A stretch of 62,931 nucleotides of DNA from Paracoccus haematequi. Lineage in GTDB: Bacteria; Pseudomonadota; Alphaproteobacteria; Rhodobacterales; Rhodobacteraceae. Positions 50,515-58,968 of this stretch are shown here, piece by piece. The stretch spans positions 1 to 62,931 of the forward strand of contig NZ_UZWE01000042.1 of NCBI RefSeq assembly GCF_900631945.1, read 5' to 3'. Every line of letters starts with the position of its first letter. Positions within the stretch are counted from its first letter, which is position 1. The notes beneath the pieces are model-generated. The model was not told the DNA's origin, did not search any database, and was given only the letters and a program-made list of their open reading frames with translations. A program made the translations under genes and the position numbers.

Positions 50515-51599
50515 GGCGCGGCCTTTCCTGCGGGGGCGGGTTCGTGGATCGGGCAGCCGTTGAAATCGGCGCGGAAGGCCGAGGACATGCGATAGGGTTC
50601 GCGCCGCGCCCGATTGATCGCGCCCAGCGGGCGATGCGCCTGGATGCCGGTCCAGACGGAAAACCGCATGTGTTCGTCGACCAGATCGGCGGCGTCCTGG
50701 GACCAGCCGGTCTGGGCCGAGGCGTGCAGCCGGGCCGCCGTGACGAAGGGCGACAGCGTTTCGTCCCACAGGACCGAGGGATCCTCGACCGGCATCCTGT
50801 CCAGGTCGCGGCACAGTTGCACCCGCAGGTTCCAGACCGCATCGCCCGTCTGCATGTCCGCAGCGACCGTTTCGCGGATGGCGTCGGGGCGGCCCTTGGT
50901 GTCGATGATCCGGCCGGTATGGCGGGTCAGGCTGTCGGATGCCGGTTCCAGCGACAGCTTGGCGATATGGTCGCCGAACCGGAAGGCGGTCTGGGTGAAA
51001 TAGGTTTCCCCCAGCGGATGCACGTTCGGCGCCCCGCCCAGGGTCTGCAAGGTGGCGCTTTCGCCGCCCACCGCCTCCAGCGCTCTTTCCGCACCCCGCA
51101 ACACCGCCGACAGCCCGCGCTTGGCCCATTCCGCGCGATCGGTCGTCCGGGCCAGCAGCTTGAGGTTCCTGAGGAAGGTCGCCGGATCGGGGGCCGAAAA
51201 GGCCGGGCCGTTCACGAAGATGAAATCCTGATTCCCGCCTTCGGCGCCGTCCAGGCGTTCCCCTTGGACACCGATGATCTTCAGCGCCAGCCCGCGCGGG
51301 ACCGAGACGGAATCGGGCAGCAGATCGCCGGGATTGGTGGAAATGCGGATGATCGCCTGATGCCGCCCCGGCCGGGCGAAGATCCCCTGGGCCAGTTCCG
51401 GCGGCAGGCCCGGCAGGATCTCCAGCTCGGCCCGGATGATGCCGTGGCTCTTGGCGTGGACGGCGCGGACCGCATGGCCGTAATCCCCTGAGGTGACTTC
51501 CAGGATGTCGCGCAGGGTGTCGGACAAATCGCCGATCACCTGCGCCTCGTCTGGGGCGACGGTTTCGACATCGGCGGAATAGCGGACGGCTGGCTGCAT
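50511..51599 (-). CDS. Catalase-fold heme protein (SrpA-like)
   Basis: 362 residues. The core of the heme catalase superfamily is recognisable: GHAVRAVHAKSHGIIRAELE with distal-type H48, then RISTNPGDLLPDSVSVPRGL and NQDFIFVNGPAF with distal-type N130. A C-terminal HRPLGAINRARREPYRMSS follows. The proximal heme tyrosine motif of true catalases is not evident. Such mini-catalases can be peroxidases or hydroperoxide-converting enzymes. No signal peptide is present when started at ATG 51599 (AGAGGGTCG site). It is coupled to the YdeP-type gene. Confidence 0.85.
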   Translation of the reverse strand: MQPAVRYSADVETVAPDEAQVIGDLSDTLRDILEVTSGDYGHAVRAVHAKSHGIIRAELEILPGLPPELAQGIFARPGRHQAIIRISTNPGDLLPDSVSVPRGLALKIIGVQGERLDGAEGGNQDFIFVNGPAFSAPDPATFLRNLKLLARTTDRAEWAKRGLSAVLRGAERALEAVGGESATLQTLGGAPNVHPLGETYFTQTAFRFGDHIAKLSLEPASDSLTRHTGRIIDTKGRPDAIRETVAADMQTGDAVWNLRVQLCRDLDRMPVEDPSVLWDETLSPFVTAARLHASAQTGWSQDAADLVDEHMRFSVWTGIQAHRPLGAINRARREPYRMSSAFRADFNGCPIHEPAPAGKAAP

Positions 51600-51686
51600 G
51601 ATCGACCCTCTGCGGCTGGCGTGGCACAGGGACAACGGCAGGGCGGGCCAAGCGTTCCGGGCGCCGGGGCCGGGCGGGATCACAAG

Positions 51687-53888
51687 TCAGGCAATGGCCG
51701 GGTTCACGTTGGACAGGAAGTGATACAGCGCCTCGGTATCCAGGGGCTTGGGCATCGGGAACAGCCCCATCCGCGCGCAGCGTTCGCGCAAGGCGGGCGA
51801 GCGGTCGGCCGAGATGATGCGCGCGGGCCGCCAGCCGAACCGCTTGCGCAGCATCGCCGCCAGATCCAGCCCGTCCACGTCGTCGTTCAACTGATAGTCG
51901 ATCAACATCGCGTCGGGCACGAAGTCCATCTCGTCGATCAGGGCGATGGCGTCGTCGGGGCCTTCCGCATCCAGCACGGTGATCCCCCAGCCTTCCAGCA
52001 GCGCGACCATCGCGCGGCGCAGTTCGTGGTCGTTGTCGACCAGCAGGACCAGCAGCCCCGCCCCGGCCAGGGACGGCAGGTGGCGCGGATCGCCGTCATC
52101 CTGGCGCGGCCCCGGATCGGTGGCGGCCAGCGGCACCGTCACGCGAAAGACGCTGCCCCGCCCCGGACGCGACACCAGATCCAGCTCGTGCCCCAGCCGG
52201 GCGCAGGCGCGTTCGACGATGGCCAGGCCCAGCCCCATCCCCTCGCTGGCCGAGGCGCGGCGGTGCAGACGGCGGAATTCCTGGAAGATCACCGCGCGGT
52301 CCTCGTCGCGGATGCCCGGCCCGCTGTCGCGGATTTCGATGCTGACCCGGTCGGCCCGGCGGCGGGCGCCCACGAAGACCCCGCCCCGGTCGGTATAGCG
52401 GATCGCGTTCGAGATCAGGTTCTGCACGATCCGTTGCAGATACAGCCCGTCGCTGATGACATGCGCGCCGGTCGGCCGCACCCGGAAGCGCAGCCCCTTG
52501 GCCGCCGCCACCGGCGCAAAGCTGGACGCCAACGAGGCCAGAATGTCGTTCAGCGCCAGATCGCCCTGCTGGATCTGCTCCTCCTCGGTGTCCAGGCGGG
52601 AGATGTCCAGCAGCGCCTCGATGATGCGCTCGACATTGGTCAGCGCCTCGCCCGCCTTCTGGACATTGGCGTTGGTCCCGGCGGCATCGGCGGCCGACAG
52701 ATACAGCTTGGCCGCCGACAGGGGTTGCAGCAGGTCGTGGCTGGCCGCCGCCACGAAGCGCGATTTCGATGCGTTCGACCGTTCCGCCCGCGCCAAGGCG
52801 TCGCGCAGTTCATCGGTGCGGGCGGCGACGCGGGCCTCCAGTTCCTCGTTCGCGCGGGCCAGGCGGCGCAGGGCGTCGCGTTCGGCGGTCACGTCGGTCA
52901 GCGACACGACGAAGCCGTCGTCCGGCAGGCGTTGGGCAAAACCGTCCAGCGTCAGCGTGCCGCCCTGCTGGACCAGTTCGAAGAACAGTGCCTCGGGCGC
53001 CGCGCGGTCCTGCATCCAGCCCGCGATCCGCGCGGCGGATTCGCCGTCCGCCAGCCGGAAGGATTGCAGCAGCAGGTCGGTGACGCGCTGGAACCGCGTG
53101 CCCAGCGTGAAGGTCTGCGGCGGCAGCGCGGTCAGGATGCGGAACCGCCGGTTCCAGCCCGCCAGCAGCCCCTGCGCGTCGAAGATCGCCACCCCCTGGG
53201 CCAGATGATCCAGCGTGGCGCGGATAATGCGGCCCTGGTTGTCCAGCAGCCGCTCGCGCTGTTCGCGTTCGGCGCGCATCAGATCGGACACGTCGGTCTG
53301 GACGATGGCGGTGCCGGAATTGGCGGTGCGGTGTTCCGAGACCTGCATCCAGCGGTCGTCGGTCAGCGCCAGGTTGAAGATCACATGATCGCGCCGGTGC
53401 CGCCGCATCCGTGTCGCCGCCCAGTCCTCGGGCGTGTGGCCCGAGGGCAGGCGCAGCATGGGCGACCGGCTGACGACGCGGATATAGTCGGCAAAGCGCA
53501 TCCCCGGATGCAGCGCGGCGCGCACGTCGGGCATCTGCCAGCAGAACCGGCCGTTGAACAGCAGCAGCACGTCGTCGACGCCGAACAGGGCAAAGCCTTC
53601 CTGGACGGCCTCGATGGCGCTGGCCAGATCGCGGCGCGCGGATTCGATCTGGGCATTCGCGGCCGACAGCTTGGCGTTGGATTCGTTCAGCAGCCGCAGC
53701 GCGCGTTCCAGTTCGCCGGTCCGGCGGCGGACCTGATCCTCCAGCACCACGGCGCGTTCGAACTGCGAATAGGCGGCGCCGTCCCGGTCGGTCTGGGTTT
53801 CCACCCGCCGCATCAGCACCGCGCTGATCTTTTTCAGCCGGGCGATCTGGACATCCAGAGGCTCGGCCGGATCGACAAGGTTGTCCAT
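51687..53888 (-). CDS. Hybrid sensor histidine kinase, NahK/FlhS-like
   Basis: 733 residues, soluble. An N-terminal coiled coil (~40-95) is followed by two PAS-like domains (~95-200 and ~225-335), HisKA with H384 in VAAASHDLLQPLSAAKLYL, an HATPase with NLISNAIRYTD and GMGLGLAIVERACA, and a C-terminal receiver domain with its aspartate in MLIDYQLNDDVDG. This layout matches the NahK/ErcS'-type kinases near PQQ alcohol dehydrogenase genes. Its ATG overlaps the FIST gene stop by one base. It may pass phosphate to the LuxR regulator nearby. Confidence 0.9.
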   Translation of the reverse strand: MDNLVDPAEPLDVQIARLKKISAVLMRRVETQTDRDGAAYSQFERAVVLEDQVRRRTGELERALRLLNESNAKLSAANAQIESARRDLASAIEAVQEGFALFGVDDVLLLFNGRFCWQMPDVRAALHPGMRFADYIRVVSRSPMLRLPSGHTPEDWAATRMRRHRRDHVIFNLALTDDRWMQVSEHRTANSGTAIVQTDVSDLMRAEREQRERLLDNQGRIIRATLDHLAQGVAIFDAQGLLAGWNRRFRILTALPPQTFTLGTRFQRVTDLLLQSFRLADGESAARIAGWMQDRAAPEALFFELVQQGGTLTLDGFAQRLPDDGFVVSLTDVTAERDALRRLARANEELEARVAARTDELRDALARAERSNASKSRFVAAASHDLLQPLSAAKLYLSAADAAGTNANVQKAGEALTNVERIIEALLDISRLDTEEEQIQQGDLALNDILASLASSFAPVAAAKGLRFRVRPTGAHVISDGLYLQRIVQNLISNAIRYTDRGGVFVGARRRADRVSIEIRDSGPGIRDEDRAVIFQEFRRLHRRASASEGMGLGLAIVERACARLGHELDLVSRPGRGSVFRVTVPLAATDPGPRQDDGDPRHLPSLAGAGLLVLLVDNDHELRRAMVALLEGWGITVLDAEGPDDAIALIDEMDFVPDAMLIDYQLNDDVDGLDLAAMLRKRFGWRPARIISADRSPALRERCARMGLFPMPKPLDTEALYHFLSNVNPAIA

Positions 53889-55075
53889 CAGCGGTCCCCT
53901 TCGGGCGCATAGATGGCGACGCCGGTCATGGTCAGGTTCACATGCATCGCCCCGAACTGTTCGCCATAGGTCGAAAAGCCGGTGACGTTGTGGCGCGCCA
54001 GAACCTGCGACACCTCGCGGGTCTGCTGTTTCTGCTGCGCCTCCATCCGGCGCAGGATGCAGTCGCAGGCCAGGATGCTGTCCACCGGCCCGGCGTCGGC
54101 CAGCCGCGCCAGGTTCGATTCCAGCGACCGGGCGATGTCGCGGGGCGTGGCCAGCGTCAGCACCACGCCTTCGTCGATGGCGGAAAAGAACACCAGGTCG
54201 GTGCCGTTCTCGACCCGCTGGATGGACCGGACATGATAGCGCCCGCCGACCCGCACGACCAGCGGATGGGCGGCGAAGGTGAAGGGATCCAGCTGCCCGG
54301 CGGGCTTGCCCAGCAGGCGCGCGTATTCGACGGCGGCGGGGGCGGCGTTGATCTCGCACACGCGGCGCTGCGCGGGATCGGCGCCGGTCACGACCATCTG
54401 GCCCGCCCCCGCGTCCAGGTGATCGAAGCTGAAGACCCGGATCGGGCAGCGGGTGCGCAGGAAGGTCAGCAGCGCCGCATTGGTGCGGACCCGCGCGCCC
54501 TGGGCCAGATAGCTTTGCCCGAAGCGCGTCCCGTCCCCCGCCGATCCGCCGAACAGCGGCACCGGGCCAAGCCCATGTCCCACCACGGCCATCAGCGCGT
54601 CCTCGCGCAGCGTGCTGCCGTCGACCATCAGATAGGCGAATTCGTGCACAAATCCCGGATGGCTTGCGCCCAGCCGCTGGCGGGCGCGGATCATCGCGTC
54701 GATCAGGGCGGCAGGCTCGATCCGGTCCAGATCCGGGACGGCGATGGTCTCGGCCGCGAAGTCGCCGGCGGGAAAGCCCACCGCGATGATCCGGTCCTCG
54801 ACATAGCCGCCGGCGATCTCTCCTGCCGTGGTGCAGCCCAGGACGGGCGTGGCGCCGAAGGCGCGGGCGGCGGCGGCCATGGTCGCCGCGAAATCCGCCG
54901 TGGGCGACACGAACAGCAGCGCCAGCGCCAGATCCGGTCCCAGGTCGGACGCCAGACGCGCCGCCGCGCCCGGATCAGCCGCAGGAGCCTGCGCCCGGCG
55001 CAGGATGGCCCCCGCGCGTCCCGTCCTGTCCGCTGCCGCCCGCACCGGGTCGGCGGCGGGATCCCCTCCATCCAT
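53888..55075 (-). CDS. FIST-domain sensory protein, NosP-like
   Basis: 395 residues. FIST_N (~45-240) contains VLGCTTAGEIAGGYVEDRII and FGGSAGDGTRFG; FIST_C follows with VFFSAIDEGVVLTLATPRD and CDCILRRMEAQQKQQTREV. FIST proteins next to NahK kinases, called NosP, bind heme and sense nitric oxide in Pseudomonas and other genera. The one-base overlap with the hybrid kinase supports the same partnership here. Whether this protein binds heme is not visible. The start is ATG 55075. Confidence 0.88.
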   Translation of the reverse strand: MDGGDPAADPVRAAADRTGRAGAILRRAQAPAADPGAAARLASDLGPDLALALLFVSPTADFAATMAAAARAFGATPVLGCTTAGEIAGGYVEDRIIAVGFPAGDFAAETIAVPDLDRIEPAALIDAMIRARQRLGASHPGFVHEFAYLMVDGSTLREDALMAVVGHGLGPVPLFGGSAGDGTRFGQSYLAQGARVRTNAALLTFLRTRCPIRVFSFDHLDAGAGQMVVTGADPAQRRVCEINAAPAAVEYARLLGKPAGQLDPFTFAAHPLVVRVGGRYHVRSIQRVENGTDLVFFSAIDEGVVLTLATPRDIARSLESNLARLADAGPVDSILACDCILRRMEAQQKQQTREVSQVLARHNVTGFSTYGEQFGAMHVNLTMTGVAIYAPEGDR

Positions 55076-55113
55076 GTCTTTGCCCGTCCGCCCCTATCCA
55101 GGCGGAAAGGATG

Positions 55114-55788
55114 TCACCGCGCGGCAAGGCTGTCAAACCGTGCCGCCTGCGCGGCCAGCACCGCCTGGGTGCGGGTCTGCACGCCCAGTTTGCGCATGAT
55201 GACGGTGACATGCGCCTTGACCGTCGATTCCGCGATGTCCAGGTCATGGGCGATCTGCTTGTTCAGCTTGCCTTCGGAAATCAGCGACAGGATCCGCGAC
55301 TGCTGGGCGGTCAGGCTGTCCAGCCGGTCGCGGGTCAGGGCCAGCGGCCGGGCGGCGGCGGGATCGGCGGGGGCAAAGCCCTCGGGCAGATAGATCCCGC
55401 CCTGGGCGATGCGGGACAGCGCGTCCTGGAACACCTGCCGCTGGCTGTGCTTGGGCACATAGCCCGAGGCGCCGAATTCGATCGCCGCATTGACGATGGC
55501 CGGGCTGGTCAGCGACGACACGATCAGCAGCGCCGCGTCGGGCGCGGCCTTGCGCACCTTCAGCAGCCCGTCCAGCCCATCGGCGTCGGGCAGGTTCAGA
55601 TCCAGGAACACCGCGTCGGGCTGCGGCCCCGCCGCCAGCTGGCGCAGGCAATCGGCGATGGAACTGGTGGTGCGGACGCTGCTGATGCCGCCGACGATCT
55701 GAAGCGTGATCGACAGGGCGTCGCAGAACAGCGGGTGATCCTCGACGATCAGGACCGAGGCGATGGGGCGGGGCGGGATCTGGGTCAT
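55114..55788 (-). CDS. LuxR/NarL-family response regulator, FlhR/ErbR-like
   Basis: 224 residues. The receiver domain has the acidic pair in VLIVEDHPLFCDAL and the phospho-acceptor D63 in AVFLDLNLPDADG. The C-terminal LuxR helix-turn-helix includes LTAQQSRILSLISEGKLNKQ and AESTVKAHVTVIMRKLGV. The family controls PQQ alcohol and formaldehyde oxidation genes in Pseudomonas (ErbR/AgmR) and Paracoccus (FlhR). The position between the CXXCW gene and the FIST/kinase genes supports this role for the divergent exaA-type operon. Confidence 0.92.
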   Translation of the reverse strand: MTQIPPRPIASVLIVEDHPLFCDALSITLQIVGGISSVRTTSSIADCLRQLAAGPQPDAVFLDLNLPDADGLDGLLKVRKAAPDAALLIVSSLTSPAIVNAAIEFGASGYVPKHSQRQVFQDALSRIAQGGIYLPEGFAPADPAAARPLALTRDRLDSLTAQQSRILSLISEGKLNKQIAHDLDIAESTVKAHVTVIMRKLGVQTRTQAVLAAQAARFDSLAAR

Positions 55789-55812
55789 GGCGGGTGCCCT
55801 TGGCGGTTTCGG

Positions 55813-56394
55813 TCAGTCTAGGACAGCGGGGGCCGCCCCGTCCACGGCACAAAGGCTGGCGCCCAGCGGCAGCGGTTCGACACGCTGCAAGGGGCGGCCG
55901 TCCCCGGCCCAGTCGTCGACGCCGCCGGGATACCAGCCGATCTCCTCATGCCCCAGGGCGGCGATGTGCTGGACGGCATTCCAGCTCATCCAGCAGTCGG
56001 TCTTGCAGAACAGCACGATGGGCCGCGCCTTGGGACAACCCGCCAGCGAGGCTTGCAGACCGGCGGCGATGCGCGGGTCGGGGCGTCCCCGGCCGATCTC
56101 GGGCAGCCACTGCGCGCCGGGAATCGTGTCATGGGGTTCGGCGACGATCCACGCGCCGTCCGGGGCGATGGCATGGCCCGGCGCCGCCATCGCGTCGATC
56201 AGCAGCGCGCCCGCCTCCGCCATCGCCGCCACCGTCCCGGTATCCACCACCCGGCCCCCCGGCACCTGGTCGGGGACCGGGGCGCGATAGGCGCCGATCC
56301 GCAGCCCGGTGGCCGGGTCGAAGACCTGTTCGGCCCCGGCGGCAAGCGGCATCAGCGCGATCAGCGCGGCCGGGATCAGGCGCGGCATGTTCAT
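55813..56394 (-). CDS. PQQ-dependent catabolism-associated CXXCW protein
   Basis: 193 residues with a signal peptide (MNMPRLIPAALIALMPLAAG). The rhodanese-like periplasmic domain contains FCKTDCWMSWNA, that is, the C-x2-C-W motif that defines the family found with PQQ alcohol oxidation genes, and a GYPGG-type end (GWYPGGVDDWAGDG). Its exact role is unknown. It is divergent from pedF across 142 bp that should hold both promoters. Confidence 0.88.
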   Translation of the reverse strand: MNMPRLIPAALIALMPLAAGAEQVFDPATGLRIGAYRAPVPDQVPGGRVVDTGTVAAMAEAGALLIDAMAAPGHAIAPDGAWIVAEPHDTIPGAQWLPEIGRGRPDPRIAAGLQASLAGCPKARPIVLFCKTDCWMSWNAVQHIAALGHEEIGWYPGGVDDWAGDGRPLQRVEPLPLGASLCAVDGAAPAVLD

Positions 56395-56536
56395 CGCCCC
56401 AGCTTTCCACAGCCCCCGCCCGGCCACCAATTCGACCTTCGGCCTAAGACCCCCCGCGTCGGGCCGACCATTGGAGAATTGCCGGAATCCGCCCGCGCTT
56501 CGATCCTGTGCCGAACGCGACGAATGGGGAGAACTG

Positions 56537-57208
56537 ATGCGCAACGCGACGATCCTGGCCGGGTTCGGCCTTGTCCTGGGCACGGTGGCGGCGCTTGGCC
56601 ACGGCGATACCGCCCCGCAGGCGGTGGACACCGCGGGCCTGCCCGAACTGCCCGCCGAGATGGCGGCCGAAAACCCTTGGCGCGAGGCCGCCCCCGAGGT
56701 GCTGTTCAAGGCGGTCGAGGTCGGCGCCAAGGGCTATAACAGCAACTGCGCGCGCTGCCACGGGCTGGAGGCGATCTCGGGCGGGCTGGCGCCGGATCTG
56801 CGCTATCTGGAGGCCAACGAGTTTGGCGACGAGTGGTTCCTGGACCGCATCCTGCACGGCTATGAACAGAACGGCGCGGTGAAGATGCCGCCCTTCGAAG
56901 GCATCCTGAACCAGCAGGCGATCTGGGCGATCCGCACCTATATCGAAACGCGGGCCGACGATGTCGAGATCGCCGAGCAGCAGGGCAAGCTGACCGAGTT
57001 GCGCGACAGGCTGGCCGCCGTGGCCGAGGATCATTCGGCCGCCACCGCGCTTGCGACCGAACTGGCGGCGGCGGGCGAGGGTTTCGAGCCGCTGTCGGGC
57101 GCGCCCCGCGCGATCACGCCCTTCGACGAGGCCGCCTGGCAGTTGTCGTCCCAGCCGCCGCATGTGAAGGCGGCCATCGAAACCCTGACCGCCGCCGTGC
57201 GGAACTGA
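56537..57208 (+). CDS. pedF: Cytochrome c-550, PedF-like
   Basis: 223 residues. Signal peptide MRNATILAGFGLVLGTVAAL, then one class I c-type heme site C-A-R-C-H near residue 74. A KMPPF segment provides the likely axial methionine. A helical extension of ~75 residues follows the cytochrome fold (WAIRTYIETRADDVEIAEQQ onward). It matches PedF-type cytochromes that accept electrons from PQQ alcohol dehydrogenase. ATG 56537 has a GGGGAGAA site. It starts the operon of the SoxYZ-like carrier, metallohydrolase and quinoprotein. Confidence 0.9.
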   Translation: MRNATILAGFGLVLGTVAALGHGDTAPQAVDTAGLPELPAEMAAENPWREAAPEVLFKAVEVGAKGYNSNCARCHGLEAISGGLAPDLRYLEANEFGDEWFLDRILHGYEQNGAVKMPPFEGILNQQAIWAIRTYIETRADDVEIAEQQGKLTELRDRLAAVAEDHSAATALATELAAAGEGFEPLSGAPRAITPFDEAAWQLSSQPPHVKAAIETLTAAVRN

Positions 57209-57222
57209 CGGGACGCGGGGCC

Positions 57223-57984
57223 GTGCCGGCGATCCTCTGCGACAGGCTGCCGGGGGGCGGCGCCGGGCTTGCCGCCTTCGGCGGCGGGCTGACCCGGCCC
57301 GAGACGCTGGACAGCGGCATGTGGGACATGCACCGCGCCGACCTGCTGGGCGCGCCGGACACCTGGCGCAGCGATCCCGGCCTGCGCCTGCTGGCCCCGC
57401 GGAACGCCGAGGATGCGCGCCACGTCCCGATCCTGGCCGATGCGACCGGGCTGGGCGCGGTGGAACGGATGGTCGTGACCATCGACTATAGCCCCTTCCC
57501 GCTGGCCCTGGTCTTTCACCCCGGCCGCGCCCTGCCCCTGCTGGGGTTCGGCGTGAAATACGAGATCGCGGGACCGATCCGCGCCTCGGCCCTGGCGGGC
57601 GGGGGCTGGATCATGGGCGGGGCCTTCATCGACGCGATGGGCGGCGGCTGTTCGGCCCCCGCCGTCACCCATGCCCGCCCCGACTGGCAGGACGGTTTCG
57701 GAGAGATGCGCGCCCGGCTGTGGCCCGACACGGGCCGGCTGCGCGTCGGCATCCGCCATCCGATGGATACGGGCCTGGCCGACGGCGTGCCCGCCCATCA
57801 CCTGTCCGAACTGACCCTGACCGACATGCGCGGCGACCGGATCGCCCGGCTGGAGATCCACGAGCCGCTGGAAGAAAACCCGGTCCTGACCTTCCTGCTG
57901 CCCGCCGATCTGGCGCAAGGCCCGATCGGGATCGCCGCGCGCGACACCGGCGGCTTCCGCTTTTCCGGCGAGGTCGCGGCATGA
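57223..57984 (+). CDS. Quinoprotein dehydrogenase-associated SoxYZ-like carrier
   Basis: 253 residues. The SoxY-like half has SGMWDMHRADLLGAPDTWR, VERMVVTIDYSPFPLALVFH and the GGGCSAPAVTHARP segment whose cysteine is the presumed carrier residue. The SoxZ-like half has VGIRHPMDTGLADGVPAHHL. The family goes with PQQ dehydrogenases. The only reasonable start is GTG 57223, 15 bp after pedF; the N-terminus it gives (MPAILCDRLPGGGAG) is not a clear signal peptide, although the family is expected in the periplasm. The stop overlaps the next start (ATGA). Confidence 0.85.
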   Translation: MPAILCDRLPGGGAGLAAFGGGLTRPETLDSGMWDMHRADLLGAPDTWRSDPGLRLLAPRNAEDARHVPILADATGLGAVERMVVTIDYSPFPLALVFHPGRALPLLGFGVKYEIAGPIRASALAGGGWIMGGAFIDAMGGGCSAPAVTHARPDWQDGFGEMRARLWPDTGRLRVGIRHPMDTGLADGVPAHHLSELTLTDMRGDRIARLEIHEPLEENPVLTFLLPADLAQGPIGIAARDTGGFRFSGEVAA

Positions 57985-58928
57985 GGATCGGACGCCGCCA
58001 GGCCCTGCTGGGCGCCGCCGCCGCCACGCTGCTGCCGATCCCGGCCCGCGCCGCGCCGGACTATCTGCTGGCGCCCCGGCAGGTGGCGGACGGGCTGTGG
58101 CTGTTCGAAGGCGCGCAGGACAGCATCACCCGCGGCAATGGCGGGGCGATCGGCAACGTCGCCATGCTGGAGACGCCGGAAGGCGCCGTGGTCGTCGATA
58201 CCGGCGGCACCGCCCGGCACGGCGCGGCGCTGCGGGCCTTTGCCGACCAGCGGCTGGGCGGCGTGGCGGCGGTGCTGAACACGCATCACCACCCCGACCA
58301 CTGGTTCGGCAACCAGGCCTTTGCCGACCGCCCCATCCATGCCCTGCCCGGCACCATCGCCGCGCAGGCCGCCGGGGCGCAGGCCCTGGCGGACGGGCTG
58401 TACCGGATCCTCGGCGCCTGGATGCAGGGCACCGCTCCGTTGCCCGCCCAGGTCGCGGCGGGCGACGGCGTGCTGACCCTGGGCGGGCGCGGGCTGAGCC
58501 TGATGGCGATGGCGGGCCACAGCCAGGCCGACCTGGCGCTGATCGACCAGACGACCGGCACGCTGATCGCGGGCGACCTGCTGTTCCTGGACCGCGCGCC
58601 CAGCTTTCCCGATGCCGATATCGCCACCTGGCGCGGGTCGCTGGGGCGGCTGGCGGCGCTGCAAGTCACCGGCACCATCCCCGGCCACGGCCCCTTCCGC
58701 CGCGACAGCAGCGCGGCGGCGCAGACCCTGGCCTATCTGGACGCCTTCGCCGCCCGCATGGACGCCGCCGCAGCCCTTGGCCTGTCCCCCGCCGAGGCCC
58801 TGGCCGCCGGTCCCATGCCCGCCTTCGCGGCCCTGGCCGCCAATCCCGCCGAATACCGCCGCGCCACCGTCCAGCAGTGGCGCCAGCACGAGATCAGCGC
58901 CCTGCCCGTCGTCGGGGGCAGCGTCTGA
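57981..58928 (+). CDS. Quinoprotein relay system zinc metallohydrolase
   Basis: 315 residues of the metallo-beta-lactamase fold. The N-terminus MRIGRRQALLGAAAATLLPI has a twin-arginine motif, so export is probably by Tat after folding. The zinc motif THHHPDHWFGN is followed by GHSQADLALID, GDLLFLD and a late GHGP histidine. This type accompanies quinoprotein dehydrogenases and SoxYZ-like carriers and is proposed to act in an electron or sulfur relay; the substrate is unknown. It sits 40 bp before the dehydrogenase gene. Confidence 0.88.
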   Translation: MRIGRRQALLGAAAATLLPIPARAAPDYLLAPRQVADGLWLFEGAQDSITRGNGGAIGNVAMLETPEGAVVVDTGGTARHGAALRAFADQRLGGVAAVLNTHHHPDHWFGNQAFADRPIHALPGTIAAQAAGAQALADGLYRILGAWMQGTAPLPAQVAAGDGVLTLGGRGLSLMAMAGHSQADLALIDQTTGTLIAGDLLFLDRAPSFPDADIATWRGSLGRLAALQVTGTIPGHGPFRRDSSAAAQTLAYLDAFAARMDAAAALGLSPAEALAAGPMPAFAALAANPAEYRRATVQQWRQHEISALPVVGGSV

Positions 58929-58968
58929 CAGACGACCCAAGACCAAGATTGCCATCAAGGAGGAGAGA

